From contig NZ_JABEKX010000001.1 of the NCBI RefSeq assembly GCF_013407595.1, positions 1,103,742 through 1,167,741 of the forward strand: a stretch of 64,000 nucleotides of DNA, read 5' to 3'. Under the pieces are notes generated by a model. That model did not search any database and was not told the origin of the DNA. It worked only from the letters and a program-made list of their open reading frames with translations. Each line of letters begins with the position of its first letter. The stretch's first letter is position 1. The DNA is from Lacticaseibacillus absianus. Its GTDB lineage: Bacteria; Bacillota; Bacilli; Lactobacillales; Lactobacillaceae. The position numbers were made by a program, and so were the translations under genes. Shown one piece after another: positions 17,831 to 26,636 of the stretch.

Positions 17831-19271
17831 AGTGATTTTTGCCGCCGCAGAAGGGGCCCCGTTCTACAAGACTGGTGGCCTCGGTGACGTCGCCTACGCG
17901 CTGCCCAAGGCGTTGCAGCAGGCCGGGGTCGATGTGCGCGTCGTTCTACCGTACTACGGGCGGCTGTTTCCCGCGGCGTTGCGCGCCGACCTGCGACCCC
18001 GGGCGCAATTCACGGTGCGCTTCGGTGGGCAGGAGAAGTACGTGGGCGTCCTCACCCTGCGGCTAGGGGCCGTCACCTACTACTTGATCGACAACGAAGA
18101 ATTTTTCGGCCGTGACGGGCTCTATGGCTACTGGGACGACGGTGGGCGGTTCGGCTTCTTTCAGATGGCGATCATCGAGATGCTCCAGGTGATCGATTTC
18201 ATCCCGGACATCTTGCACGTCAATGACTGGCACACCGCGTTCATCCCGGTGCTCCTGAAGGATAAGTACAGTTGGATCGAGCCGTACCGCCACTTGCGCA
18301 CGCAGTTGACGATCCACAACCTGCAGTTCCAGGGCTGGTTCCCGCCGAGCGTCTTGGGGGACGTGTTCGGCATCGGGCGGCAGTTCTTCCATCCGGATGG
18401 GTTCGAAAAAGACGGCTCGGTCAACTGGATGAAAGGGGGGATCAACTTCGCTGACCGGGTCACCACTGTTAGCCCGACATACGCGCAGGAGATCCAGACC
18501 CCTGCGTATGGCGAGCGGCTGGACGGGGAGCTGCGCCAGCAGGCGTGGAAGCTGCGTGGGATCCTCAACGGGATCGACACCAGTCTGTACGATCCGGCGA
18601 CTGACCGTCACCTTAAGGCGACATACAGTGCCGTCGACCTGCGCGGCAAGGCGCTGGACAAGGCGGCACTGCAGGTCGAAGTCGGCCTGCCGCAGCGGGC
18701 AGTTCCGCTGTTTGGCATCGTGTCACGCCTGACGCGACAAAAAGGGATGGATCAGCTGATCACCGCGCTGAACACGATCCTGCCCGATGCCGATGTGCAA
18801 GTCGTCTTGCTCGGGACCGGGGACCCTGATCTGGAGGCTGGCTTCACTGCCTTGCACGACCGCTTTGCCGGTAAGGTCGCCAGCTTGATCCGCTTTGATG
18901 AGGCGCTGGCGCAGCGCATCTACGGCGGGGCAGACTTCTTCGTGATGCCAAGTGCCTTCGAACCCAGCGGCCTGGCGCAGATGATGGCGATGCGCTACGG
19001 GACCCTGCCGATCGTTCACGAGACCGGGGGGCTGCGCGATTCCGTGCACCCTTACGATGCGACGACCGGGGCGGGGACGGGCTTCTCGTACTGGGACTTC
19101 ACCCCGCGGGTACTCGGAGACACCCTCCTGCGGGCCGCCAGCCTCTACCAGGCCGAGCCAGCCGTGATCGCGCGGTTGCAGCAGCAGGCGATGGCCGCGG
19201 ACTTTGACTGGGTCCACGCCGCCCAGCACTACCTGAGCGGTTACCAGGAACTGGTTGACACACACGCGTGA
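17823..19271 (+). CDS. glgA: Glycogen synthase (ADP-glucose, GT5)
   Basis: This 482-residue GT5 glycosyltransferase has KTGGLGDVAYALPKAL at about residues 15-30, the ADP-glucose-binding motif, and the C-terminal EPSGLAQMMAMRYGTLP with the catalytic glutamate region. It extends alpha-1,4 glucan chains from ADP-glucose. The best start is ATG 17823, seven bases after AGGGG and within the last codons of glgD; an in-frame ATG two codons earlier is closer to the ribosome site. Its stop is close to the start of glgP. Confidence 0.94.
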   Translation: MLKVIFAAAEGAPFYKTGGLGDVAYALPKALQQAGVDVRVVLPYYGRLFPAALRADLRPRAQFTVRFGGQEKYVGVLTLRLGAVTYYLIDNEEFFGRDGLYGYWDDGGRFGFFQMAIIEMLQVIDFIPDILHVNDWHTAFIPVLLKDKYSWIEPYRHLRTQLTIHNLQFQGWFPPSVLGDVFGIGRQFFHPDGFEKDGSVNWMKGGINFADRVTTVSPTYAQEIQTPAYGERLDGELRQQAWKLRGILNGIDTSLYDPATDRHLKATYSAVDLRGKALDKAALQVEVGLPQRAVPLFGIVSRLTRQKGMDQLITALNTILPDADVQVVLLGTGDPDLEAGFTALHDRFAGKVASLIRFDEALAQRIYGGADFFVMPSAFEPSGLAQMMAMRYGTLPIVHETGGLRDSVHPYDATTGAGTGFSYWDFTPRVLGDTLLRAASLYQAEPAVIARLQQQAMAADFDWVHAAQHYLSGYQELVDTHA

Positions 19272-19282
19272 AAGGACAATCT

Positions 19283-21676
19283 ATGGGACTGACAACGGCA
19301 CAATTCATCAAGGATTACAAAGCGGCGGCCCTGCACCTGTTCGCCGATTCGCTGGACAACCTCTCCACGCTCCAGCAATACCAAGCACTTGCTTTTGTGG
19401 TCAAAGGCTATTACGCCAAGGACTGGGTGCAGACCAAGGCGAACAACGAGAAGCATCACCGCAAGCAGGTCTACTACTTCTCGATCGAGTTCATGCCGGG
19501 CCGCTTGCTCGGGTCCAACCTGCTGAACCTCGGCATCAAGGCGACGGTCGAAGCTGGGCTAGAGCGACTGGCGCTCGACCCGGTAACGCTGTATGCGGCG
19601 GAAGGCGATCCGGGGTTGGGTAACGGCGGTCTGGGACGGTTGGCGAGCGCATTTTTGGACGCGATGGCCAGCGTCGGCATGGCCGGCCACGGGAATGGGA
19701 TCCGCTACCAGTACGGGCTGTTTCAGCAACGGTTCGTCGATGGCTACCAGGTCGAGTTGCCCGATGACTGGTTGCGCGATCCGTATGTTTGGGAGACGCG
19801 CAAGGAGAATCGGGCCGTGATCGTCAAGTATGGGGGGCAAGTTGAGCTGCGACCGCGGGCTAACGGGAGCCTGCAGGCGATCTACCACGGGGCCGAGGAC
19901 GTCTTGGCGGTCCCTTACGACACGGCCATGGTCGGCTACCGCACTGGCTGCGTGAACACGTTGCGGTTGTGGGCGGCCGAGCCGGTTCCAGGCCGGGCCC
20001 ATAACTTAGCCGAAAAAGCGCGCGTTAACGCGATCACGCAGATCCTGTACCCCGACGACTCCGACAACGATGGGCGTGAGCTCCGGCTACGCCAGGAGTA
20101 CTTCTTCGTCTCCGCGGGGGTACAGAGTATCGTCACGCACTTCAAGCGGACGCACGCCGATTTGCACCTGCTCCCGCAGTTCATCGCGATCCACATCAAC
20201 GACACGCACCCGGCGATGGCTGTGCTGGAGCTAATGCGGATCCTGCTGGACGAAGAGGAGATGACTTGGGAGGAGGCGTGGCGACTGACGGTGGCGACGA
20301 TGTCGTACACCAACCACACACTGATGACCGAGGCGTTGGAGACTTGGCCGGAGTCGATGTTTGCTGGGCTCCTGCCCCGGCTCTATCAGATCGCCCAGGA
20401 GATCGATCACCGCTTTCGGGCGGCCCACGTGCAGCAGTACGGCGAGTTGCTGGTCGACCGCAGCGCGCCGATCGCGAACGGCCAGCTCCGCATGGCTTAC
20501 CTCGCCGTGATCGGGAGCCACGCCGTCAACGGGGTGGCGAAGTTGCACACGGAGTTACTGGAACAAAGCGTGCTCCACGACTTCTACACGCTGTACCCGG
20601 CGCGCTTCAACAACAAGACCAACGGGATCACGCCTCGGCGCTGGGTCCAGCTCGCCGACCCGGCGCTGGCGACGTTGATCGATGCGACACTGGGGCCAGG
20701 CTGGCGCCGCGATCCGCGGGCGCTGCAGGACCTGCGTGCCCATGCCGACGACCCGGCGTTTTTGGCGGCGCTCAACGCCGCCAAGTTGGCGAATAAGGGC
20801 CGCTTGGCGGCGGTGATTCAGCAGCAGCTCGGGCTTTATGTTGACCCTAGCGCAATGTTCGATGTCCAGATCAAGCGGCTGCATGCGTACAAGCGCCAGC
20901 TCCTGCATGTATTTGGGCTCCTCGACAGCTATCGCGCGTTGAAGGCGGGGGAGGACCGCCCGGCGCGGGTCCATGTCTTTGGGGCGAAGGCGGCCCCGAG
21001 TTACCGCTACGCCAAATCGGTGATCAAGCTGATCAACGCGGTGGCGGACCTGGTCAACCATGACCCGGCGGTGAATCAGAAGCTCCAAGTCGCGTTTTTG
21101 CCCAATTACGGCGTCAGTCTGGCCGAGGCGATCATTCCCGCCGCAGACGTCTCAGAGCAGATCTCGCTGGCCGGCACCGAGGCCTCTGGCACCAGTAACA
21201 TGAAGCTGATGGCGACCGGGGCGATCACCTTAGCCACGCTGGACGGCGCGAACATTGAGATCCAGGCCGTAGCCGGGGCCGAGAACATGGTCACCTTCGG
21301 ACTGACCGCCACCGAGGCGACCCGCATGCAATCGGCGCACACGTACAACGCGCGCGCCGTGTATGAGGCCGACCCGCGGCTGCGGGCAGTGGTCGACATG
21401 CTGACCGATGGGAGTATCCCGGGCATCGCGTCGGAAGGGCGGGAGATCCGGACCGAGTTGCTCGACTACAACGACACCTATTTCGTACTGGAAGACTTCG
21501 CGGCGTACCTCGCGGCCAACCGCAAGCTGGATGCCTTGTGGGCCGATCCTGACCGGTGGGCACAAGCGGCGCTAGCCAACATCGCCGCCAGCGGCCAGTT
21601 CTCCGCGGACTTCACCGTCCAACGTTACGGGCGTGAGGTCTGGCACGTCCTGCCGGAGCAGCCGATCGGCGATTGA
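19283..21676 (+). CDS. glgP: Glycogen phosphorylase
   Basis: This 797-residue GT35 enzyme releases glucose-1-phosphate from glycogen. The pyridoxal-phosphate lysine lies in the conserved EASGTSNMKLMATGA near residue 640; FNNKTNGITPRRW and QVAFLPNYGVSLAE are further family blocks. ATG 19283 follows AAAGGA by six bases; a GTG five codons upstream overlaps the glgA stop and is less likely. It closes the operon. The amylopullulanase and phosphoglucomutase genes often found next in lactobacilli are missing; a hairpin follows instead. Confidence 0.95.
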   Translation: MGLTTAQFIKDYKAAALHLFADSLDNLSTLQQYQALAFVVKGYYAKDWVQTKANNEKHHRKQVYYFSIEFMPGRLLGSNLLNLGIKATVEAGLERLALDPVTLYAAEGDPGLGNGGLGRLASAFLDAMASVGMAGHGNGIRYQYGLFQQRFVDGYQVELPDDWLRDPYVWETRKENRAVIVKYGGQVELRPRANGSLQAIYHGAEDVLAVPYDTAMVGYRTGCVNTLRLWAAEPVPGRAHNLAEKARVNAITQILYPDDSDNDGRELRLRQEYFFVSAGVQSIVTHFKRTHADLHLLPQFIAIHINDTHPAMAVLELMRILLDEEEMTWEEAWRLTVATMSYTNHTLMTEALETWPESMFAGLLPRLYQIAQEIDHRFRAAHVQQYGELLVDRSAPIANGQLRMAYLAVIGSHAVNGVAKLHTELLEQSVLHDFYTLYPARFNNKTNGITPRRWVQLADPALATLIDATLGPGWRRDPRALQDLRAHADDPAFLAALNAAKLANKGRLAAVIQQQLGLYVDPSAMFDVQIKRLHAYKRQLLHVFGLLDSYRALKAGEDRPARVHVFGAKAAPSYRYAKSVIKLINAVADLVNHDPAVNQKLQVAFLPNYGVSLAEAIIPAADVSEQISLAGTEASGTSNMKLMATGAITLATLDGANIEIQAVAGAENMVTFGLTATEATRMQSAHTYNARAVYEADPRLRAVVDMLTDGSIPGIASEGREIRTELLDYNDTYFVLEDFAAYLAANRKLDALWADPDRWAQAALANIAASGQFSADFTVQRYGREVWHVLPEQPIGD

Positions 21677-21708
21677 GCGGACGCGCCTGGGTCGCCACAG
21701 CACGCAAA

Positions 21709-21758
21709 CAGGCACCGCGTGAAGCCCCCAGATGGCGGCTTTGTGCGGTGCCTGTTCG
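21709..21758 (+). terminator. Hairpin after the glycogen operon
   Basis: CAGGCACCGC at 21709-21718 pairs with GCGGTGCCTG at 21745-21754, enclosing a second short stem. Only a weak T tract follows. It separates glgP from the convergent apbE gene. Confidence 0.55.
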
Positions 21759-21795
21759 CGGTCGGCTGGCAGTGGCGACAGGGCTGAATCAGCGC

Positions 21796-22731
21796 TCAGT
21801 GGCCCATCGTCGGCATCAGGGTCTCGCGTAGCCCAGCGGTCTTATACAGTTGCGTGTCTCGGGTGATGAAGACTGCCTCGGCACCGGCGTCGGTCACCGC
21901 ATCATAGCCGGCGGGGATGCCCGCATAAAAGCCGATCGAGGACAAGACGTCCGCTTCTTCCGCTGAGTCCGCCACCACGGTGATGCTCGCCATGGCCGAG
22001 TCGACAGGCGCGCCGGTCTGCGGATCCAGCAAGTGGTGGTAGACGTGGCCGTTGCGGTCGAAGTGGCGGAAGTAGATCCCGGTCGAGACCACCGCGCAAG
22101 GGCGGGTGGTCAACGTTGCGATCGGCAGGTTCTCGGGGCCGCGGGGGTCTGTGATCGGCACTTGCCACAGGGGCACGCCGGCCTCGCTGTTGCCGAACAG
22201 GCGCACGTTGCCCGCGAGGTCGATGCGGCCGCCGGTCACGCCGCGCTTGGTCCACAGGCGCACCATCTCGTCGATAATGAAGCCCTTGGCGATCCCGCCG
22301 AGGTCTAGGGCCATACCCGGCTGGGCCAGCATCACCGTCTGCGCATCGGGATCCAGTTGGACTTGTTCGGGATCGGTCAGCGCCAGTCGCGCTTGGATCT
22401 GGTCGGAGCTGGGCACGCTGGCGTCATCGAACCCGATGCGCCACAGGTCGACCAGCGGTCCGATCAAGGCGTTGTAGCCGAGGCCGCGCTTGCTCCAAGC
22501 GACGGCGCGGGCGATCAAGTTGAAGATCGACCGGACGGGGATCTCGACCGGCTTGAGCCCAGCGTTGGCGTTGATCGCGCTGATCAGGGAGTCTGGGTCG
22601 TAGAACGAGAGGAGCCGTTCGTAGGCGGCGACTAGCGCGATGCTTTTATCGAAGGTCCCTGCGGTGCCGCCGGCATAGATGGTCAGCGTGTTTTGCGCAC
22701 CGAGGCCGGTGAATGTCATGGTATGAGTCAT
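21796..22731 (-). CDS. apbE: FAD:protein FMN transferase (ApbE family)
   Basis: This 311-residue protein covalently attaches FMN to flavoproteins using FAD. Visible ApbE features are the early AGGTAGTFDKSIA, then MALDLGGIAKGFIIDEM, GGRIDLAGNVRLFG and the late SAMASITVVADSAEEADVLS with its magnesium-binding aspartates. No signal peptide or lipobox is seen, so it is probably the cytoplasmic form. ATG 22731 follows AAGGA; a longer frame continues upstream without a ribosome site. The target flavoprotein is not in the window. Regulation: its promoter carries a cre box and a TTGCGCAA palindrome, and an ArsR-type regulator is divergent. Confidence 0.86.
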   Translation of the reverse strand: MTHTMTFTGLGAQNTLTIYAGGTAGTFDKSIALVAAYERLLSFYDPDSLISAINANAGLKPVEIPVRSIFNLIARAVAWSKRGLGYNALIGPLVDLWRIGFDDASVPSSDQIQARLALTDPEQVQLDPDAQTVMLAQPGMALDLGGIAKGFIIDEMVRLWTKRGVTGGRIDLAGNVRLFGNSEAGVPLWQVPITDPRGPENLPIATLTTRPCAVVSTGIYFRHFDRNGHVYHHLLDPQTGAPVDSAMASITVVADSAEEADVLSSIGFYAGIPAGYDAVTDAGAEAVFITRDTQLYKTAGLRETLMPTMGH

Positions 22732-22767
22732 GCGCACACTTCCTTTTGAAGGGTATCGAACACTTTC

Positions 22768-22813
22768 AGTGTAATCGTTTGCAGGTTTTTGCGCAAAGAA
22801 AATAATTGCGCAA
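22768..22813 (-). promoter_or_regulatory. apbE promoter with cre box and two TTGCGCAA palindromes
   Basis: The minus-strand promoter is TTGCGC (22796-22791), 17 bp, TACACT (22773-22768). TGTAATCGTTTGCA at 22770-22783 fits the cre consensus TGNAANCGNTNNCA and covers the -10. TTGCGCAA occurs at 22789-22796, overlapping the -35, and again at 22806-22813, with centres 17 bp apart. These palindromes are candidate operators for the divergent ArsR protein. The forward promoter of that gene is probably TTGAGA (22829-22834) and TAATAA (22853-22858). Confidence 0.68.
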
Positions 22814-22900
22814 AAAACGCACATTTATTTTGAGAAAAGAGTAAACTATTCGTAATAACGAGATGGCGGCGAGGCCGCTGTGTAACTGGAGGAGATCACT

Positions 22901-23236
22901 GTGAGTACCTATTCCCGCGCCCAGGAGGAAGCGTTGCACGAGTTCAAACTGGACATCGGCCACCTCAATGCGCTTTCGAACGCCAGCCGGCAGAAGCTGA
23001 TCATGATCTTAGGGACCGTCACGACCGAGCACGGGATCAAGGTCAACGACCTGGCAGAGGCGATCGGGTTATCACAACCGGCGACGTCCCACCACCTCAA
23101 GACGCTGCGCGATATCGGCATGGTCGGCCAGCGCAAGGTCGGCAACATTGTCTACTATTACCTGACCCTTGATGACACGATCGACCGCTTGGAACGCTTG
23201 ACCGCCGCACTGCGGCGCCAGCAGCGCGGCGAGTGA
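22901..23236 (+). CDS. ArsR-family winged-helix regulator
   Basis: This 111-residue protein is a single winged helix. KVNDLAEAIGLSQPATSHHLKTLRDIGMV holds the recognition helix, and VGNIVYYYLTLDD forms the wing. No cysteine-rich metal site of the ELCVCDL kind is present, so classical arsenic or cadmium sensing is unlikely. GTG 22901 follows GGAGGA. It is divergent from apbE and shares an intergenic region with two TTGCGCAA palindromes, which makes autoregulation and apbE control plausible. The signal it senses is unknown. Confidence 0.85.
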   Translation: MSTYSRAQEEALHEFKLDIGHLNALSNASRQKLIMILGTVTTEHGIKVNDLAEAIGLSQPATSHHLKTLRDIGMVGQRKVGNIVYYYLTLDDTIDRLERLTAALRRQQRGE

Positions 23237-23245
23237 CGCCGATGC

Positions 23246-23291
23246 GCCAAGAAGCCGCGGACTGGTATGCGCCGGTCCGCGGCTTCTTGGC
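23246..23291. terminator. Long hairpin between convergent arsR-like and VIT genes
   Basis: GCCAAGAAGCCGCGGAC pairs with GTCCGCGGCTTCTTGGC around a 12-base loop. The long arms and convergent genes point to a bidirectional transcription barrier, though T-runs are poor on both sides. Confidence 0.5.
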
Positions 23292-23299
23292 GTGCAGGT

Positions 23300-24004
23300 T
23301 CACATCACTTGGCCGATCGCATAGTGGATGATCATGGTGAGAATTCCGATGATCACGTTGCGCGCGACCGCGACTCTGGTCAGTCCGTCGCCGAACCGCG
23401 CGGACAAGAAGCCGGTCAGGACGACAGACGCGATCACCGCTAAGATCGTGCCGGGCCACTGCCAGGCGATCGGGAGGCAGGTCATCGCGACCAGGGGAAA
23501 AAGCCCGCCGCTGGCCGCAGCCACCAACGACGAAAATGCGGCGGCCCACGGGTCCATGTAGTGACCGAGCGTGAGGCTGTACTTGACGCGCAGAACGGTG
23601 CCCAGCGCGTCTTTGGCCATCAGTTGTGCCGCGATCTTCTCGGCGGTCGCCTGCGTGACGCCGCGGTCCTGGTAGTACTGAACGACGGTTTGCACGGACT
23701 GGGCGTGGTCGGTTTGCAGCAGGGCGGCCTCCTTGGCGACCACCGCTTTTTCTGTATCCTGTTGGGCGCTGACACTCGCATATTCGCCACTGGCCATCGA
23801 AAACGCACAGGCCAGTAGGTCCGCCAGACCGGCGATGAAGATCGTGAAGTGGTTGCTCGTCGCGGCGGCGACGGAGAACAGGACCCCGACGACCGTCAGG
23901 ATCCCATCGTTAGCCCCGAGGACACCGGCACGCAAGGTGTTGGCGCGTTCGGCCATAGTCTGATGATGCGGACGGGTGTGCATCAATGCTTTTGGAATGA
24001 TCAT
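23300..24004 (-). CDS. VIT1/CCC1-family membrane transporter (copy 1)
   Basis: This 234-residue protein belongs to the vacuolar iron transporter family. It has two N-terminal helices with LRAGVLGANDGILTVVGVLF and MASGEYASVSAQQD, a hydrophilic middle (about residues 80-140) and three C-terminal helices. Members move Fe2+ or Mn2+ across membranes. ATG 24004 follows AGGAG. It lies 31 bp after a second VIT gene on the same strand, forming a tandem pair with clearly different sequences. Metal and direction are inferred. Confidence 0.86.
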   Translation of the reverse strand: MIIPKALMHTRPHHQTMAERANTLRAGVLGANDGILTVVGVLFSVAAATSNHFTIFIAGLADLLACAFSMASGEYASVSAQQDTEKAVVAKEAALLQTDHAQSVQTVVQYYQDRGVTQATAEKIAAQLMAKDALGTVLRVKYSLTLGHYMDPWAAAFSSLVAAASGGLFPLVAMTCLPIAWQWPGTILAVIASVVLTGFLSARFGDGLTRVAVARNVIIGILTMIIHYAIGQVM

Positions 24005-24035
24005 TCGTGTCTCCTAACCCTTGAAATTGGTCTAC

Positions 24036-24707
24036 TTATGCGACCAGTGTGCCGATCAAGTACGTCACCGCCATCGTCAGTAAGCCGGACACGACGTTGC
24101 GGCCGACTGCGCGCCGGCGGTTTGCGTTGCCCAGTGCAGCGGCGCTATAGCCGGTGATCGCTAGCGCGCAGGCCACCGCGATCACCGTGGCGAGCAGCTT
24201 GATCCGCGCCGGGAAAAGGGTGATGGCGACCAAGGGGAGGATCGACCCGGTCGGAAAGGCGATCATCGAGGCGATCGCGGCACCGATCGCACTGGTCTGC
24301 TCGTGTGGATCGAATCCGTAACGCTCGCGCGTCGCGACGTTGATCGCGTCGTGCGCCAGCATCTCGCGTGTCGCCTGGGCGGCGAGGGCAGCGGGGATCC
24401 CGGTCGCCTCGTACTGCTGCTGAATGTACGCAAACTCGCCGGCGTAGTCGTTGTCTAGCGCTGCGCTCTCCTTGATCAGCGCGTTGCGTTCGCTGTCACG
24501 TTGCGAGTTGACGGAGACATATTCGCCCATCGCCATCGACACCGTGCCGGCCAGCATCCCCGAAAGGCCGGCCAGTAAGATCGCGGCGTTCGATGTGCCT
24601 GCCCCAGCGACCCCGATCACGATCCCGGCGACGGATAAGATCCCGTCGTTGGCGCCCATCACGCTGGCCCGCATGAGGTTGATCCGTTCTGCCAAATTCT
24701 TGCCCAT
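24036..24707 (-). CDS. VIT1/CCC1-family membrane transporter (copy 2)
   Basis: This 223-residue VIT-family protein is the first gene of the tandem pair. It shows the same signatures, MRASVMGANDGILSVAGIV and MAMGEYVSVNSQRD, the cytosolic segment and three C-terminal membrane helices. ATG 24707 follows AAGGGG by eight bases; a GTG three codons earlier touches the ribosome site and is less likely. Two copies with different substrates or efficiencies, one for iron and one for manganese, are possible but not shown. Confidence 0.86.
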   Translation of the reverse strand: MGKNLAERINLMRASVMGANDGILSVAGIVIGVAGAGTSNAAILLAGLSGMLAGTVSMAMGEYVSVNSQRDSERNALIKESAALDNDYAGEFAYIQQQYEATGIPAALAAQATREMLAHDAINVATRERYGFDPHEQTSAIGAAIASMIAFPTGSILPLVAITLFPARIKLLATVIAVACALAITGYSAAALGNANRRRAVGRNVVSGLLTMAVTYLIGTLVA

Positions 24708-24939
24708 CGTTCGCACCCCTTATGCATAATAGAATGATTCTAAGTTACAGAGACTAGTATACCGTGTTGACGGCAGAGTGCAAGGGTTTAGGTCTACCTA
24801 GTTCACTTTTGGGGTCTGGACCACCAGCTGGCATGCAGGCTAAGGCGACGCAGGATGAATTTTGTGGTTTCTTTACCGGTGCCGACCCGGATTTACGTTA
24901 CAATGGAGTCATAGCTAGTTTCTGAAAGGAGTGGGACAC

Positions 24940-25422
24940 ATGGGTTACCGCACACCGCCGTTACTGTCCCCAGCCGCGATCGTTTCGATCATTATCCTGA
25001 TCAGCGGGTACAGTCTGATCAATAACGCCGTCAATCCGACCAGTACCCCGAAGTCGGAGGCGTCACAAAGCGCGCTGTTGTCGAGTATTCGCGCGCAGAA
25101 GTCGAGTCGCTCGACCAGCACATCGAGCGCCCCGTCGGATGCAGAGACCTCGACTGCGACGTCGTCGGGGGCGGCCAGTGCCTCTAGCACCAGCACCTCG
25201 AGCAGTCGCTCGAGCAGTAGCCACCCGAAGACGGACACGACCACCACGCCAGACGACACGACCGATGATACCGCGGACACGGCACAGACGGGGACGGCGG
25301 ACGACACTGACCAGACCGACGACAGTGCCGGCCAGGATACCGCGACGAGTAGCAAGTCGTCGTCAACGGGCTCCAGTCAGCCGGCCACGGGTCAAGACAC
25401 GACCGACGCAGGGTCGCAGTAA
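24940..25422 (+). CDS. Membrane-anchored Ser/Thr/Asp-rich protein, unrecognised
   Basis: I do not recognise this 160-residue protein. One N-terminal hydrophobic segment (about residues 9-28, SPAAIVSIIILISGYSL) is followed by a low-complexity tail of Ser, Thr, Asp and Ala to the end, with blocks such as TSSAPSD, SSSRSSSS and DDTTDDTADTAQTG. It looks like a membrane-anchored extracellular stalk or spacer. AAAGGAG sets ATG 24940. The next gene starts 10 bp after the stop, so the two are probably co-transcribed. Such tails diverge quickly, so homology searches may fail. Confidence 0.65.
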   Translation: MGYRTPPLLSPAAIVSIIILISGYSLINNAVNPTSTPKSEASQSALLSSIRAQKSSRSTSTSSAPSDAETSTATSSGAASASSTSTSSSRSSSSHPKTDTTTTPDDTTDDTADTAQTGTADDTDQTDDSAGQDTATSSKSSSTGSSQPATGQDTTDAGSQ

Positions 25423-25432
25423 GGAGTCAAAC

Positions 25433-26257
25433 ATGCTGACAGCACTGGATATTCTTAACCGCCTTTTGGGTTATTTCAACATTCAAGACAAAGCCAAGGG
25501 CAAAGCCTTCACGGTCGTTGCGTTTGGCGCCAACTTTTTCTTGCTGTACCAAGCGATCCGGCACTTGCGGTACCCGGGCTTTCGGGTCGCTGGGGCGCTA
25601 TTTCTGTTGGCGTTTCTCGTGTTGACGTACTTCATCGCGCTGAATTTTATTTATTACTACACGGATAAGCGGGTCAAGTGGGACATTTCACCGAAAGTCG
25701 AGCAATTGTTGGGCGGCAACCCGCAGGCGATGCGCGCCGCAGAACAGCAGCTGGCGCAAGGCGCTTCGACCGGCGCGGCTAGTGGGCTGTTCGATTCGGA
25801 TCACATCTTGCCGACGGCGATCGAACTGTCCGCGGCGCAGCAGACGAACCTGGAGGCTTTGGTGCAGACCTTGCTGCAGCAAGGCACGCTCAGCTTGGAC
25901 TACCAGGGGCTCGATGAGCGTGCAATCGGCCGGGTCGCCCGGCAGAGCGGCCAGCCGGTGATGGCGATGGGGGCACCGGTCGAGCTCCCGTTTTTCAGCC
26001 TTCAGGCCCAAGGGCAGCGGCTCGTGGTCCTCGGGGGGCTCAACGCCTTGACGCCAGTCGAATTGGCGACGGTGACGCAAGTCGGGCTGATGCCTGCTGC
26101 GGCTGCGCAGCAAGACTACGAACTCGCCGCGGCGCATGTCTATCTGACCGGCGGCGAGGTGATGCAACCCGGTCGTCACGGGCTGATCAAGCAGATGACC
26201 CCCTACAGTCTGACGGTCCAACTCGCCTATACCCCCAAGGTGACGGTGACGCCCTAA
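25433..26257 (+). CDS. DUF6681-like membrane protein
   Basis: This 274-residue protein has two membrane helices near the N-terminus (about residues 27-45 and 52-73), then a basic stretch YTDKRVKWDISPKVEQLLGG and a soluble domain to the end. It resembles lactobacillar proteins annotated as DUF6681. The function is unknown. ATG 25433 follows AAGGAG directly after the stop of the Ser/Thr-rich gene. A longer open frame starts in that upstream gene but in a different phase and is not the real product. Confidence 0.7.
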   Translation: MLTALDILNRLLGYFNIQDKAKGKAFTVVAFGANFFLLYQAIRHLRYPGFRVAGALFLLAFLVLTYFIALNFIYYYTDKRVKWDISPKVEQLLGGNPQAMRAAEQQLAQGASTGAASGLFDSDHILPTAIELSAAQQTNLEALVQTLLQQGTLSLDYQGLDERAIGRVARQSGQPVMAMGAPVELPFFSLQAQGQRLVVLGGLNALTPVELATVTQVGLMPAAAAQQDYELAAAHVYLTGGEVMQPGRHGLIKQMTPYSLTVQLAYTPKVTVTP

Positions 26258-26458
26258 GCTGTGGGACTGGGCTGCGTCTGGTGGACGTGGCCTTTTTTTG
26301 TGTCTAAATATTACTATACCAATATTCGGTCGTGAAACTGGTCGAGACAAGACACTGAAAAAGGCCAGGTGGCGGGGCGGTAAATGTTTGAGAACGATTC
26401 CAAAAGGTGGCGGTTAGGCCCGCCATAAGGCCATTCTATGACTTGCGCCAAATTTAAT

Positions 26459-26487
26459 TTGCGACTCGATGCAAAAACCGGTAGAAT
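26459..26487 (+). promoter_or_regulatory. Promoter of the glutamine-type ABC operon
   Basis: TTGCGA at 26459-26464 and TAGAAT at 26482-26487 are spaced by 17 bp, leaving a leader of about 140 bases before the ATG at 26637. The rest of 26258-26636 holds a weak hairpin just after 26257 and no gene. Confidence 0.6.
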
Positions 26488-26636
26488 TATTCTAATGATT
26501 TCATCCGACCGGCCGGGTCTATTTTTTTACCCGAGGGCAAGGCGAATGAGTTGCATTGCGAACAGCTGTTGCGGTACCGTAGACACGACGACTGTGCGCA
26601 AAATGGACTGAACCGAACAATGTAAGGGGGGATTCG

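Noticed and set aside
25139..26257. Long plus-strand frame covering the end of the Ser/Thr-rich gene and the DUF6681-like gene
   Set aside because: The first part is an out-of-phase reading of the low-complexity gene; the ribosome site AAGGAG at 25421 defines the real start at 25433.
26389..26402. cre-like sequence TGAGAACGATTCCA before the glutamine-type ABC operon
   Set aside because: It misses consensus positions and lies about 55 bp upstream of the -35 box, so support is too weak for a feature.
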